Assembly (NCBI GenBank): GCA_028692205.1
Contig: JAQUXV010000023.1
Coordinates: 1 to 15,392 of the forward strand
Origin: Eubacteriales bacterium
GTDB taxonomy: Bacteria; Bacillota_A; Clostridia; Christensenellales; Aristaeellaceae
Reading direction: 5' to 3'
Length of the DNA stretch: 15,392 nucleotides
Positions 7,117 through 13,637 of this stretch are shown here, piece by piece; within the stretch, counting starts at the first letter, position 1; each line of letters begins with the position of its first letter. A model generated the notes under the pieces. It was not told the origin of the DNA. It was given only the letters and a program-made list of their open reading frames with translations, and did no database searches. A program made the position numbers and the translations under genes.

Positions 7117-8559
7117 ATGAATATTCTTTTTACGGCAAGCGAATGCGTCCCCTTTGTTAAAACCGGCGGTCTGGCGGACGTGGTTGGTTCTCTGGCACCG
7201 GTGCTGGCCAAACAGGGGCACGACGTGCGGGTAATGCTGCCTATGTATACGGCGATCCCGCTGGATTGGCAGCATAAAATGCAGTTCCTGCTGCATTTTG
7301 ATGTGCAGTTGGGCTGGCGCAGGCAGTACTGCGGCGTGATGATGCTGAAAATGGACGGCGTAACCTACTATTTCCTGGATAATAAATACTATTTCGGCCG
7401 TCCGTATATCTATGGGCTTGGCGGAGACGAGTACGAGCGCTACGGTTTCTTCTGCCGCGCGGTGCTGAACGCGCTTCCGCTGATCGAGTTCAAGCCGGAC
7501 ATCCTGCACGCGCACGATTGGCAAAGCGGTATGGTGCCCGCGCTGTTGAAAATCCAGTATGCGCACCTGCCGTTCTATTCCGGCATCCGCAGCATCTTCA
7601 CCATCCACAACCTGCAGTATCAGGGTATTTTCGGCATCCGGGAAGTACAGGATGTGCTTGGCTTGGGCGACGGCCTGTGGTCCAGCGACAAGCTGGAATG
7701 CTACGGCTGCGCCAACTTTATGAAGGCGGGGCTGGTGTACAGCGACGCCATTTCCACCGTCAGCCCCAGTTATGCCGAGGAGATTACCACCGCCTACTAC
7801 GGCGAACGGCTGGACGGGCTGATCCGCGCCCGCAAGGATACGCTGTACGGAGTGCTGAACGGTATCGATGTGAAGGATTATGATCCCGAGCACGACAAGA
7901 TGATCTATCAGACCTTCAGCCTCGCGAAGCCGGAGGGCAAAGCGGTCAATAAGGCAAAACTGCAAAAGGAACTGGGCCTGGAAGTGGACCCGAATGTCCC
8001 GCTGATTGCGATGGTCGGACGGCTGACCAACCAGAAGGGGTTGGACCTGATCGACTGTGTGCTGGGCGATATTATGAGCGAGCATGTGCAGATGGCGGTG
8101 CTGGGCATGGGCGACGCGCGGTATACCAACCTGTTCAGCTGGGCGGAAGGGCAGTACCGCGGCAAACTGGCGGCCCGCTTTGCCATGGATACGGTGCTCG
8201 CGCATAAGCTGTATGCCGCGGCGGATTTCTTCCTCATGCCGTCGCTGTTTGAGCCCTGCGGCCTGAGCCAACTGATCGCCATGCGTTACGGCACCATCCC
8301 CATCGTGCGGGAAACCGGCGGCCTCCGGGACACGGTGCTCAGCTACAATGAGTACACCAAGGATGGCAACGGCTTCAGCTTCCTCAATTACAACGCGCAC
8401 GACATGCTCGCGGTTATCCGGCGCGCCCTTTACTACTATGAAAACGACCAATCCGTGCTCAAGGCGATGCAGAAGCGCGGTATGGAAGGCGATTACAGCT
8501 GGGCGCACAGCGCGAAGGATTACGTGGCGATTTACGAGAAATTGCTGGCGAACGCCTGA
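7117..8559 (+). CDS. glgA: Glycogen synthase (ADP-glucose, GT5)
   Basis: A 480-residue GT-B fold glycosyltransferase that transfers glucose from ADP-glucose to the non-reducing end of alpha-1,4-glucan. Family markers are in order: KTGGLADVVGSL (15-26), the ADP-glucose binding K-x-G-G-L motif; HAHDWQSG (131-138); FTIHNLQYQGIF (161-172); STVSPSYAEEI (213-223); YGVLNGID (244-251); VGRLTNQKGLDL (300-311); and FEPCGLSQ with MRYGTIPIVRETGGL (378-403), the GT-B C-terminal nucleotide-sugar site. Length is standard for bacterial GlgA. A strong AAGGAG sits eight bases before the ATG. It is the last gene of the operon, 68 bases after glgD, and ends 268 bases before the convergent bioY. Confidence 0.97.
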   Translation: MNILFTASECVPFVKTGGLADVVGSLAPVLAKQGHDVRVMLPMYTAIPLDWQHKMQFLLHFDVQLGWRRQYCGVMMLKMDGVTYYFLDNKYYFGRPYIYGLGGDEYERYGFFCRAVLNALPLIEFKPDILHAHDWQSGMVPALLKIQYAHLPFYSGIRSIFTIHNLQYQGIFGIREVQDVLGLGDGLWSSDKLECYGCANFMKAGLVYSDAISTVSPSYAEEITTAYYGERLDGLIRARKDTLYGVLNGIDVKDYDPEHDKMIYQTFSLAKPEGKAVNKAKLQKELGLEVDPNVPLIAMVGRLTNQKGLDLIDCVLGDIMSEHVQMAVLGMGDARYTNLFSWAEGQYRGKLAARFAMDTVLAHKLYAAADFFLMPSLFEPCGLSQLIAMRYGTIPIVRETGGLRDTVLSYNEYTKDGNGFSFLNYNAHDMLAVIRRALYYYENDQSVLKAMQKRGMEGDYSWAHSAKDYVAIYEKLLANA

Positions 8560-8777
8560 CAGAATTCCCATCCGCGTGCCGACGGGCGCATTTCCGCCAC
8601 TCTACGGCCGGGCTATTCTTGAAACGGCGCTGCCGTTCTATCGAATTCAGCAGCCTGTTGAAAACGCGCTGTTTCATCGCGCGGGTTCATCAATCAGGCA
8701 TGGACCGACATAGGTCCGATCCGTTCCCCGGCAACTAATCTGCAAAATCCTGCGACGGATGTTGCGCCGATACCCAA

Positions 8778-8814
8778 AAAGCCGCTCCCCGATGGCAGTT
8801 CGGGGAGCGGCTTT
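8778..8814. terminator. Bidirectional terminator between glgA and bioY
   Basis: AAAGCCGCTCCCCGA (8778-8792) and TCGGGGAGCGGCTTT (8800-8814) form a perfect 15-bp stem with a 7-nt loop. On the minus strand it ends in five T, a good terminator for bioY. On the plus strand only three T follow, so it may also stop glgA readthrough, less efficiently. The region between glgA and this hairpin (8560-8777) holds two short hairpins (8623-8637 and 8702-8717) and no gene. Confidence 0.85.
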
Positions 8815-8827
8815 GCCGGTTGCAGTT

Positions 8828-9379
8828 TTAGCGGAACGCTTTTACGCGTTTCGGGATCGCGTGAACCATAAAGAAGGCAAGCGCGGTCTTTGCGACTTCC
8901 GGAAGCAGGAAGGGAATAACGCACCAGCCCAGCGCGGTGGAAAGGGCGATGGGGCCTGTGGTATGCGTGTATAAAATCATAAACCATGCGGTGCCGAACA
9001 CATAGCAGGAGACCAGCGCAAGCAGCATCCCAACCATGCGAACCCACGGCTTTTCGCCCAGAAGCGTGGTGAGCAGCCAATAGACAAGCCCCGAGACCAG
9101 AAACCCAAGCAGATAACCGCCGGTATTGCCCAGCAGGATGCCGATTCCGCCGCGAAAGCCGGAGAATACCGGAATCCCGACGGCCCCCAGCAGAATATAC
9201 ACCAGAATCGCGAACGTGGCGCGTTTGCCGCCCAACAGCCCAAGCGTGCATAACACGCCGAAGGTTTGCAGCGTAAAGGGAACGGCGGAAGGAATGGAAA
9301 TCCAGGCGCATACGGCGATCAGTACGGTGAATAAGGCGATATAAACCAGGTCGATGGTGGAGAGCTTGTTCTTCTGCAT
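8828..9379 (-). CDS. bioY: Biotin transporter S-component BioY
   Basis: A 183-residue, very hydrophobic protein with about six membrane segments. The N-terminal DLVYIALFTVLIAVCAWI, then PSAVPFTLQTFGVL, LLGAVGIPVFSGFRGG and LLGNTGGYLLGF are the signature segments of BioY. BioY binds biotin in the membrane and works with an energy-coupling (ECF) ATPase/T-subunit module. No ecfA or ecfT gene is adjacent, so it would use a shared module elsewhere, as in most Firmicutes. The start ATG is at 9377-9379, with GGAAG about eleven bases upstream, rather far. The promoter and BirA operator at 9502-9555 imply repression when biotin is plentiful. A strong terminator follows the gene. Confidence 0.95.
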   Translation of the reverse strand: MQKNKLSTIDLVYIALFTVLIAVCAWISIPSAVPFTLQTFGVLCTLGLLGGKRATFAILVYILLGAVGIPVFSGFRGGIGILLGNTGGYLLGFLVSGLVYWLLTTLLGEKPWVRMVGMLLALVSCYVFGTAWFMILYTHTTGPIALSTALGWCVIPFLLPEVAKTALAFFMVHAIPKRVKAFR

Positions 9380-9501
9380 AGAAATGCGGTCTTCCTTTCG
9401 TTGCGGCCGAACCGTGCTTTAGCTCCGGGTAAATACGGATAACCGTTTCGCTGCTGCCGTGACCGGCGCGTTGAAACCGTATCGGTGCTTATCCGGTTGC
9501 G

Positions 9502-9530
9502 ATGATAGCATAGAAAAATGGTATTGTCAA
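9502..9530 (-). promoter_or_regulatory. bioY promoter
   Basis: On the minus strand TTGACA (9530-9525) and TATCAT (9507-9502) are 17 bases apart, close to consensus. The -35 box lies inside the left half-site of the BirA operator. Transcription would begin near 9495, giving a leader of about 115 nt whose first bases (complement of TTATCCG 9489-9495) can pair with the complement of CGGATAA (9436-9442). Confidence 0.85.
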
Positions 9531-9555
9531 CCATAAATATAAATATGGGTGACAA
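9524..9555. promoter_or_regulatory. BirA operator (biotin repressor site)
   Basis: TTGTCAACC (9524-9532), a 14-base A/T-rich spacer, then GGGTGACAA (9547-9555): a near-perfect inverted repeat matching the known BirA box pattern (TTGTnAACC-N14-16-GGTTnACAA). It overlaps the -35 of bioY, so bound BirA-biotinyl-AMP should block transcription. The match to family knowledge and the neighbour gene agree well. Confidence 0.85.
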
Positions 9556-9623
9556 TATGTTGGAATCGTCACCCGGAATGATTTGAGCGACGCTTTTCAA
9601 ACCTTGCTGCATGCCGCACGGAC

Positions 9624-9652
9624 TTCCCATTCACGGTGAACTATGGTATGAT
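9624..9652 (+). promoter_or_regulatory. Promoter of the MFS-AEC-esterase-tlyA run
   Basis: TTCCCA (9624-9629), 17 bases, then TATGAT (9647-9652) preceded by TGG, an extended -10 element that could compensate for the poor -35. Transcription would start near 9659, giving a very short leader before the strong Shine-Dalgarno TAGGAGG (9664-9670). Confidence 0.6.
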
Positions 9653-9676
9653 AGCCGGGATGTAGGAGGAATTAGC

Positions 9677-10906
9677 ATGACCGTCCGTAACAACTATACG
9701 CATACCTTGTACGCCAGTTATCTGGGGTACGTAACGCAGGCAATCGTCAATAATTTCGCGCCCCTGCTTTTTTTAACGTTCCAGCGCCAGATGGGGGTGC
9801 CGCTGGAGCAGATTACGCTGCTGGTGAGCCTGAACTTCGCGGTGCAGCTGGTGGTGGATGCGCTTTCCGCACACTTTGTGGACAAGCTGGGCTACCGCTT
9901 CTGGATTGTGGCGGCGCATGTACTTGCGGCGCTGGGGCTCGCGGGACTTGCCATTCTGCCGCAGCTGATGCCCGTGCCGTTTACGGGACTGCTGATTGCC
10001 ATTGTTCTCTATGCGATTGGCGGGGGCCTGATCGAGGTGCTGGTAAGCCCCATTGTGGAGGCATGCCCGACCGAGAAGAAGGAAGCGGCCATGAGCCTGC
10101 TGCATTCCTTCTACTGCTGGGGGCATGTGTTTGTGGTACTGTCGACCACGGCGTTCTTTGCGATCTTCGGCGTGGAACGTTGGCCGGTGATGGCGCTTAT
10201 TTGGGCGGCGTTGCCGCTGGGCAACGCGTTCTATTTTGCGCGCGTGCCTATAAACCGGCTTACGGAAACGGGCAGCGGCATGAGCATCGGCTCGCTTTTC
10301 AAAAGCAAGCTGTTTTGGATTTTCGCCTTGCTGATGGTTTGCGCGGGCGCCAGCGAACAGGGTATGAGCCAGTGGGCGAGTACGTTTGCGGAGTCCGGCC
10401 TGAAGGTGAGCAAAGCGGTCGGCGACCTTACGGGCCCTTGTCTGTTTGCGGCGATGATGGGGCTGTCGCGCGTGCTGCACGCTAAGTTCAGCGACCGGCT
10501 GTCCCTGCCCAAAGTAATGGCGGTATGCGCCGGGCTGTGCGTTATTGGCTATCTGCTGGCCTCGCTGGTTTCGCAGCCGGCAATCAGCCTCATTGGCTGT
10601 GCGATGGTCGGCTTCTCGGTCGGGGTTTTCTGGCCGGGCACATTCAGCCTTTCCGCCGCGGGCTGCCCTTCGGGCGGTACGGCAATGTTTGCGTTGCTGG
10701 CGTTGGCGGGGGATCTGGGCTGCTCGTCCGGCCCAGCGGTGGTCGGGCTGGTGGCCAGCGTATCCGGCGGCAGGCTGCAGACCGGGCTATTAGCGGCTAT
10801 CGTATTCCCAGTGCTGCTGCTTGCGGGGCTTTGGCTTCGCGAACGCGCGCGGGCGCCGAAGCGCGCCGCAGTCACAGTGGGCGTTATGGACAAGGAAACG
10901 GTCTAA
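9677..10906 (+). CDS. Major facilitator superfamily transporter (FHS/FucP-like)
   Basis: A 409-residue membrane protein with about twelve hydrophobic segments. The loop between helices 2 and 3, DALSAHFVDKLGYR (about 65-78), is the MFS signature loop. The second half contains GASEQGMSQWASTF, reminiscent of the E-x(5)-W helix of the FHS (fucose/hexose/H+ symporter-like) families. Substrate cannot be inferred from the sequence, although sugars are the common substrates of FHS members. The frame opens further upstream (9611), but TAGGAGG six bases before ATG 9677 and the normal MFS N-terminus fix the start. It is first in a four-gene run and is followed after 24 bases by an AEC permease. Confidence 0.85.
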   Translation: MTVRNNYTHTLYASYLGYVTQAIVNNFAPLLFLTFQRQMGVPLEQITLLVSLNFAVQLVVDALSAHFVDKLGYRFWIVAAHVLAALGLAGLAILPQLMPVPFTGLLIAIVLYAIGGGLIEVLVSPIVEACPTEKKEAAMSLLHSFYCWGHVFVVLSTTAFFAIFGVERWPVMALIWAALPLGNAFYFARVPINRLTETGSGMSIGSLFKSKLFWIFALLMVCAGASEQGMSQWASTFAESGLKVSKAVGDLTGPCLFAAMMGLSRVLHAKFSDRLSLPKVMAVCAGLCVIGYLLASLVSQPAISLIGCAMVGFSVGVFWPGTFSLSAAGCPSGGTAMFALLALAGDLGCSSGPAVVGLVASVSGGRLQTGLLAAIVFPVLLLAGLWLRERARAPKRAAVTVGVMDKETV

Positions 10907-10930
10907 ACCGAAGATCAGGGGGGCGTGGCG

Positions 10931-11860
10931 ATGTTTCTACCCATTGTGCAAATGGTGCTGCCGGTGCTGCTCACCTTTGGGCTGGGCTACCTTTGCAACC
11001 GCAGGAAAATATTTGGCGCCGAAGGGCTGAAGGGGTTAAAAGCGGTGGTGGGCAACATCACCCTGCCCGTGGTGCTGTTTAACGCCTTCTTTACCACCGA
11101 ATACAGCGGCAAAATCGCCCTCACCTTCACGGTTGTGTTTGTTTCCTGCGGGTTGGGCCTGCTGGCGGGCTTCGGCCTGAGACGGTGGATGAAGCCTTAT
11201 GGGAAGTTTTTGCCGTTCCTGACCACCAACTTTGAAGGCGGTATGCTGGGTTATGCGCTGTTCGGCCTTTTGTACGCGGGGCAGACGAAAATTTTCGCCA
11301 TGGTGGATATCGGGCAGACGCTGTTTGCTTTCACCGTATTCCTGACCACGCTGAAAGCGGTGGGCGGCGAAAAAACCACGCCAAGAGCGCTGCTGCTGAA
11401 CATGATCAAAAATCCGGTATTCTTAGCGATTGTGCTGGGTGTGCTACTGGGGGTGACGGGCATAGGACAGCGGGCGCAAACCTCGGCGATCTGGCCGATT
11501 CTCAGTGATGCAATCGCTTTCGTCGCCGCTCCGACCTCCACGCTGATTTTGCTGATTGTGGGCTACGAGCTGAGCTTCCGCCGGGAGTTGATGCGCCCTG
11601 TACTGAAAACCGTCGGGTTTCGGCTGCTGGTGATGGCGGCGCTGCTCGGCCTCGGCTCGCTAGTGATCTTCAGCGTGATTCCGTTTGAAAAACGGCTGTT
11701 TGTGGCGATGATGCTGGCCTACAGCTTGCCCGCGCCGTTTATCATCCCGCTGTATGTGGATGTTACGGGGCATGGTGAGTACATCTCCACCACGCTCTCG
11801 GTGCAGACGATGGTTTCCATCGCCCTGTTTATCGGCATCGCCGCCTATTCGCTGGCCTGA
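10931..11860 (+). CDS. AEC (auxin efflux carrier) family permease
   Basis: A 309-residue membrane protein with about ten hydrophobic segments. The N-terminal QMVLPVLLTFGLGYLCNRR and KGLKAVVGNITLPVVLFNAF, with the conserved N-x-x-L-P-x-x-x-F pattern, and the C-terminal AYSLPAPFIIPLYV mark the AEC/malate-permease family (membrane transport protein PF03547). Members export or import small organic acids, including malate in some bacteria; this substrate is unknown. A GTG at 10925 is in frame, but AGGGGGG (10917-10923) is well spaced (seven bases) only for ATG 10931, which I chose. It lies between the MFS transporter and the esterase, so the three may handle related organic compounds, though that is inference. 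Confidence 0.85.
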   Translation: MFLPIVQMVLPVLLTFGLGYLCNRRKIFGAEGLKGLKAVVGNITLPVVLFNAFFTTEYSGKIALTFTVVFVSCGLGLLAGFGLRRWMKPYGKFLPFLTTNFEGGMLGYALFGLLYAGQTKIFAMVDIGQTLFAFTVFLTTLKAVGGEKTTPRALLLNMIKNPVFLAIVLGVLLGVTGIGQRAQTSAIWPILSDAIAFVAAPTSTLILLIVGYELSFRRELMRPVLKTVGFRLLVMAALLGLGSLVIFSVIPFEKRLFVAMMLAYSLPAPFIIPLYVDVTGHGEYISTTLSVQTMVSIALFIGIAAYSLA

Positions 11861-11873
11861 TAAACGGAGAAAT

Positions 11874-11909
11874 ATGAAAAAGAAGATGTTCAAAAATGAT
11901 CTGGAATGA
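11874..11909 (+). CDS. Possible 11-codon mini-ORF overlapping the esterase start
   Basis: ATG at 11874 opens MKKKMFKNDLE and stops at TGA 11907-11909. It has its own GGAGA (11865-11869) a few bases upstream, while the esterase ATG at 11896, one frame away, has only a weak AGAAGA. It may deliver ribosomes to the esterase start by coupling, or be accidental. Confidence 0.2.
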   Translation: MKKKMFKNDLE

Positions 11910-12669
11910 TTTTCACTTTTACAGCCAAACACTGAATATCTACACGGAAGCCTACGTGCTCCTGCCGGATTTGGCTGCCTTTGAGGAGCATAACCGGCAG
12001 GAGCTTCCCACGCTGTATCTGCTGCACGGGATATGCGACGATTATACCGCATGGATGCGCTGCTCGCGCATCGCAAGTTATGCGGCCCAATACGCCATCG
12101 CCGTGGTGATGCCCGCGGGAGGCCGTTCGTTTTACACCGATATGGCGCACGGCGCGAAATACGAAACTTTTATCAGCGATGAGCTACCCCGAATTATGGA
12201 GGCGTATTTTCCGCTGTCCGCCAAACGGGAGGATCGTTATGTGGCGGGCCTTTCGATGGGTGGCTACGGCGCGCTCCGGCTTGGACTGCTCAAGCCCGAA
12301 CGGTACGCCGCGGCCGCGTCGATTTCCGGCCCGCTGATGATGCAGGAAGCGTATCAGGTTTCACCGTGGTGGACGCCGGAGCTGAACGATATTTTCGGCA
12401 GCGAGGAAGCCCTGCGCAGCGGCAACGCAAACCTGACGCTGCTTGCGGATTGGCTGGACCCGAAGGACGCGCCGCGCATGTATATCTCCTGCGGCGAAAA
12501 GGATGACCTGTTCGGCGTCAATGAAGCGTTTGTAGCAAAATATCGGGAAAAATTCGGTATTCGTTATGAAACACAGCCGGATGCCGCGCATAACTGGGAT
12601 TTTTGGGATCCGCAGATTGAAAAGGTACTGGCATGGCTGCCGCTGAAGCGGGCGGGGAATGGATTTTGA
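11896..12669 (+). CDS. Alpha/beta hydrolase, tributyrin esterase (EstA)-type
   Basis: A 257-residue cytoplasmic serine esterase of the PF00756 (esterase D/EstA) family; no signal peptide. The family hydrolyses short-chain acyl esters. Visible features are the oxyanion-hole segment YLLHGICDDYTAW (41-53), the nucleophile elbow AGLSMGGYGALRLG (S120), the acid ISCGEKDDLF (D203/D204) and the histidine DAAHNWDFW (H232), so the triad looks intact. The first in-frame ATG after an in-frame stop at 11875 is 11896, giving a typical N-terminus (DFHFYSQTLN). Its ribosome binding site is weak, and a mini-ORF with a better site overlaps the start. Its stop codon overlaps the probable TTG start of the next gene. 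Natural substrate unknown. Confidence 0.88.
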   Translation: MIWNDFHFYSQTLNIYTEAYVLLPDLAAFEEHNRQELPTLYLLHGICDDYTAWMRCSRIASYAAQYAIAVVMPAGGRSFYTDMAHGAKYETFISDELPRIMEAYFPLSAKREDRYVAGLSMGGYGALRLGLLKPERYAAAASISGPLMMQEAYQVSPWWTPELNDIFGSEEALRSGNANLTLLADWLDPKDAPRMYISCGEKDDLFGVNEAFVAKYREKFGIRYETQPDAAHNWDFWDPQIEKVLAWLPLKRAGNGF

Positions 12670-13490
12670 GTAAAAAGGTCAAAGCGATCGACCGGCTGCT
12701 GACCGAAGGCTTCTTTGAAACGAAGGAAGAGGCGCTGCCCTACCTGTTGAGCGGGGCGGTTACCTGTGGTGGCAAACCGGTGCATACCGGCGGGGAGATG
12801 GTGCCCGCCGAGCTGTCCATGGATGTACGCGGATTATACGAACGTTATGTGGGTAAAGGCGGTTATAAGCTGGAAGGGGCGTTGGCGGACTTCGGCGTTA
12901 CGGCGGAGGGATGCGTGTGCATCGACGCGGGCGCGTGTACCGGCGGGTTTACGGATTGCCTGGTGCAGCATGGCGCAGCGCTTGTGTACGCGGTGGAGGT
13001 TGGTTACGGCCAACTGAAGGGGAGCCTGGCGCAGAACCCGGTGGTTGTGAATCTGGAAAAGACGAACCTCGGGGATGAAAAGCTGCTGGCGCTGGAACCC
13101 GTGCCTACGCTCGGCAGTGTGGATTTAAGTTATCTTTCGCTTATCAAGGCGGTTCCGCTGTACCGCGCGATCATGTGCGGGCAGGGCGAGCTGCTCTGCC
13201 TGGTTAAGCCCCTGTTTGAAACGGAAAGCGCCGAAGCCCGGCGCACGGGCGACCTGCCGGATTCGGCTTACGAGCCGCTGCTGAAACGGCTGATTGCGGA
13301 GCTGAACGCGCAGCCGCAAACGGCTGTGCTCGGCGTTACGCACAGCCATGTGACGGGGAATAACGGTACGCGCGAATTCTTTTTGCATGTGGCTTTCGGC
13401 GGAGAAAAACCGCCGGTGCTGGACGAAAAAGTAGAAAGCGCCGTAGAGCGGGCGCTTGCGCTTGACCGTTATCAAAAAGAGAGAAAATGA
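12666..13490 (+). CDS. tlyA: TlyA-type rRNA 2'-O-methyltransferase (S4 + FtsJ-like domains)
   Basis: A 274-residue protein. An N-terminal S4 RNA-binding domain (about 1-60, KAIDRLLTEGFFETKEEALPYLLSGAV) is followed by an FtsJ-like Rossmann methyltransferase. The SAM-binding motif is IDAGACTGGFTDCL (86-99). The K-D-K-E set expected for 2'-O-methylation is present: K68 in GKGGYKLEG, D153 in DLSYLSL, K181 in LVKPLFE and E237 in NGTREF. TlyA enzymes methylate 16S/23S rRNA cytidines (known in Mycobacterium, linked to capreomycin sensitivity); the old hemolysin name is historical. KPLFE and DAGACTGG differ from the common KPQFE and DxGASTGG. I chose TTG 12666, overlapping the esterase TGA as TTGA, because GGGGAA precedes it and MSKKVKAIDRLL is the usual N-terminus. 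ATG 12633 (eleven codons earlier, with AAAGG) is the alternative. Confidence 0.88.
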   Translation: MSKKVKAIDRLLTEGFFETKEEALPYLLSGAVTCGGKPVHTGGEMVPAELSMDVRGLYERYVGKGGYKLEGALADFGVTAEGCVCIDAGACTGGFTDCLVQHGAALVYAVEVGYGQLKGSLAQNPVVVNLEKTNLGDEKLLALEPVPTLGSVDLSYLSLIKAVPLYRAIMCGQGELLCLVKPLFETESAEARRTGDLPDSAYEPLLKRLIAELNAQPQTAVLGVTHSHVTGNNGTREFFLHVAFGGEKPPVLDEKVESAVERALALDRYQKERK

Positions 13491-13500
13491 GATTCGCATT

Positions 13501-13550
13501 CGAAGGCCGCAGCCGGGAAGAAACCGCCGCGGCCATTCGTTTTTATTTTT
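13501..13550 (+). terminator. Terminator of the MFS-AEC-esterase-tlyA run
   Basis: CGAAGGCCGC (13501-13510) pairs with GCGGCC plus TTCG (13529-13539, one A bulged), then a T-rich tract TTTTTATTTTT (13540-13550). It starts 11 bases after the tlyA stop. The loop is 18 nt, but the stem plus the T-tract make a good intrinsic terminator. Confidence 0.85.
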
Positions 13551-13588
13551 GAAACGGTGATACGAAACGGAGGCTCCGCGCCAGACGC

Positions 13589-13616
13589 TTCGGAAGGGAC
13601 TTCGGAATCGTATAAT
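13589..13616 (+). promoter_or_regulatory. Probable promoter of the SH3b-repeat protein gene
   Basis: A perfect TATAAT (13611-13616) lies 16 bases after TTCGGA (13589-13594), a weak -35. It sits between the tlyA terminator and the SH3b gene, so an independent promoter is expected here. The leader would be about 15-20 nt. Confidence 0.55.
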
Positions 13617-13637
13617 GCCTGCCGAAAGGAACGATCG

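Noticed and set aside
7054..8571. 505-codon open frame antisense to glgA
   Set aside because: Shadow of glgA; glgA has complete GT5 motifs and a strong ribosome site.
8702..8717. GGACC/GGTCC hairpin after glgA
   Set aside because: Short 5-bp stem without a T-run, next to a much stronger bidirectional terminator; no evident role.
9611..9676. Upstream start for the MFS transporter
   Set aside because: It would place the start before the -10 element; TAGGAGG before ATG 9677 is far better.
10925..10930. GTG start for the AEC permease
   Set aside because: Only one base from the Shine-Dalgarno; ATG 10931 has proper spacing.
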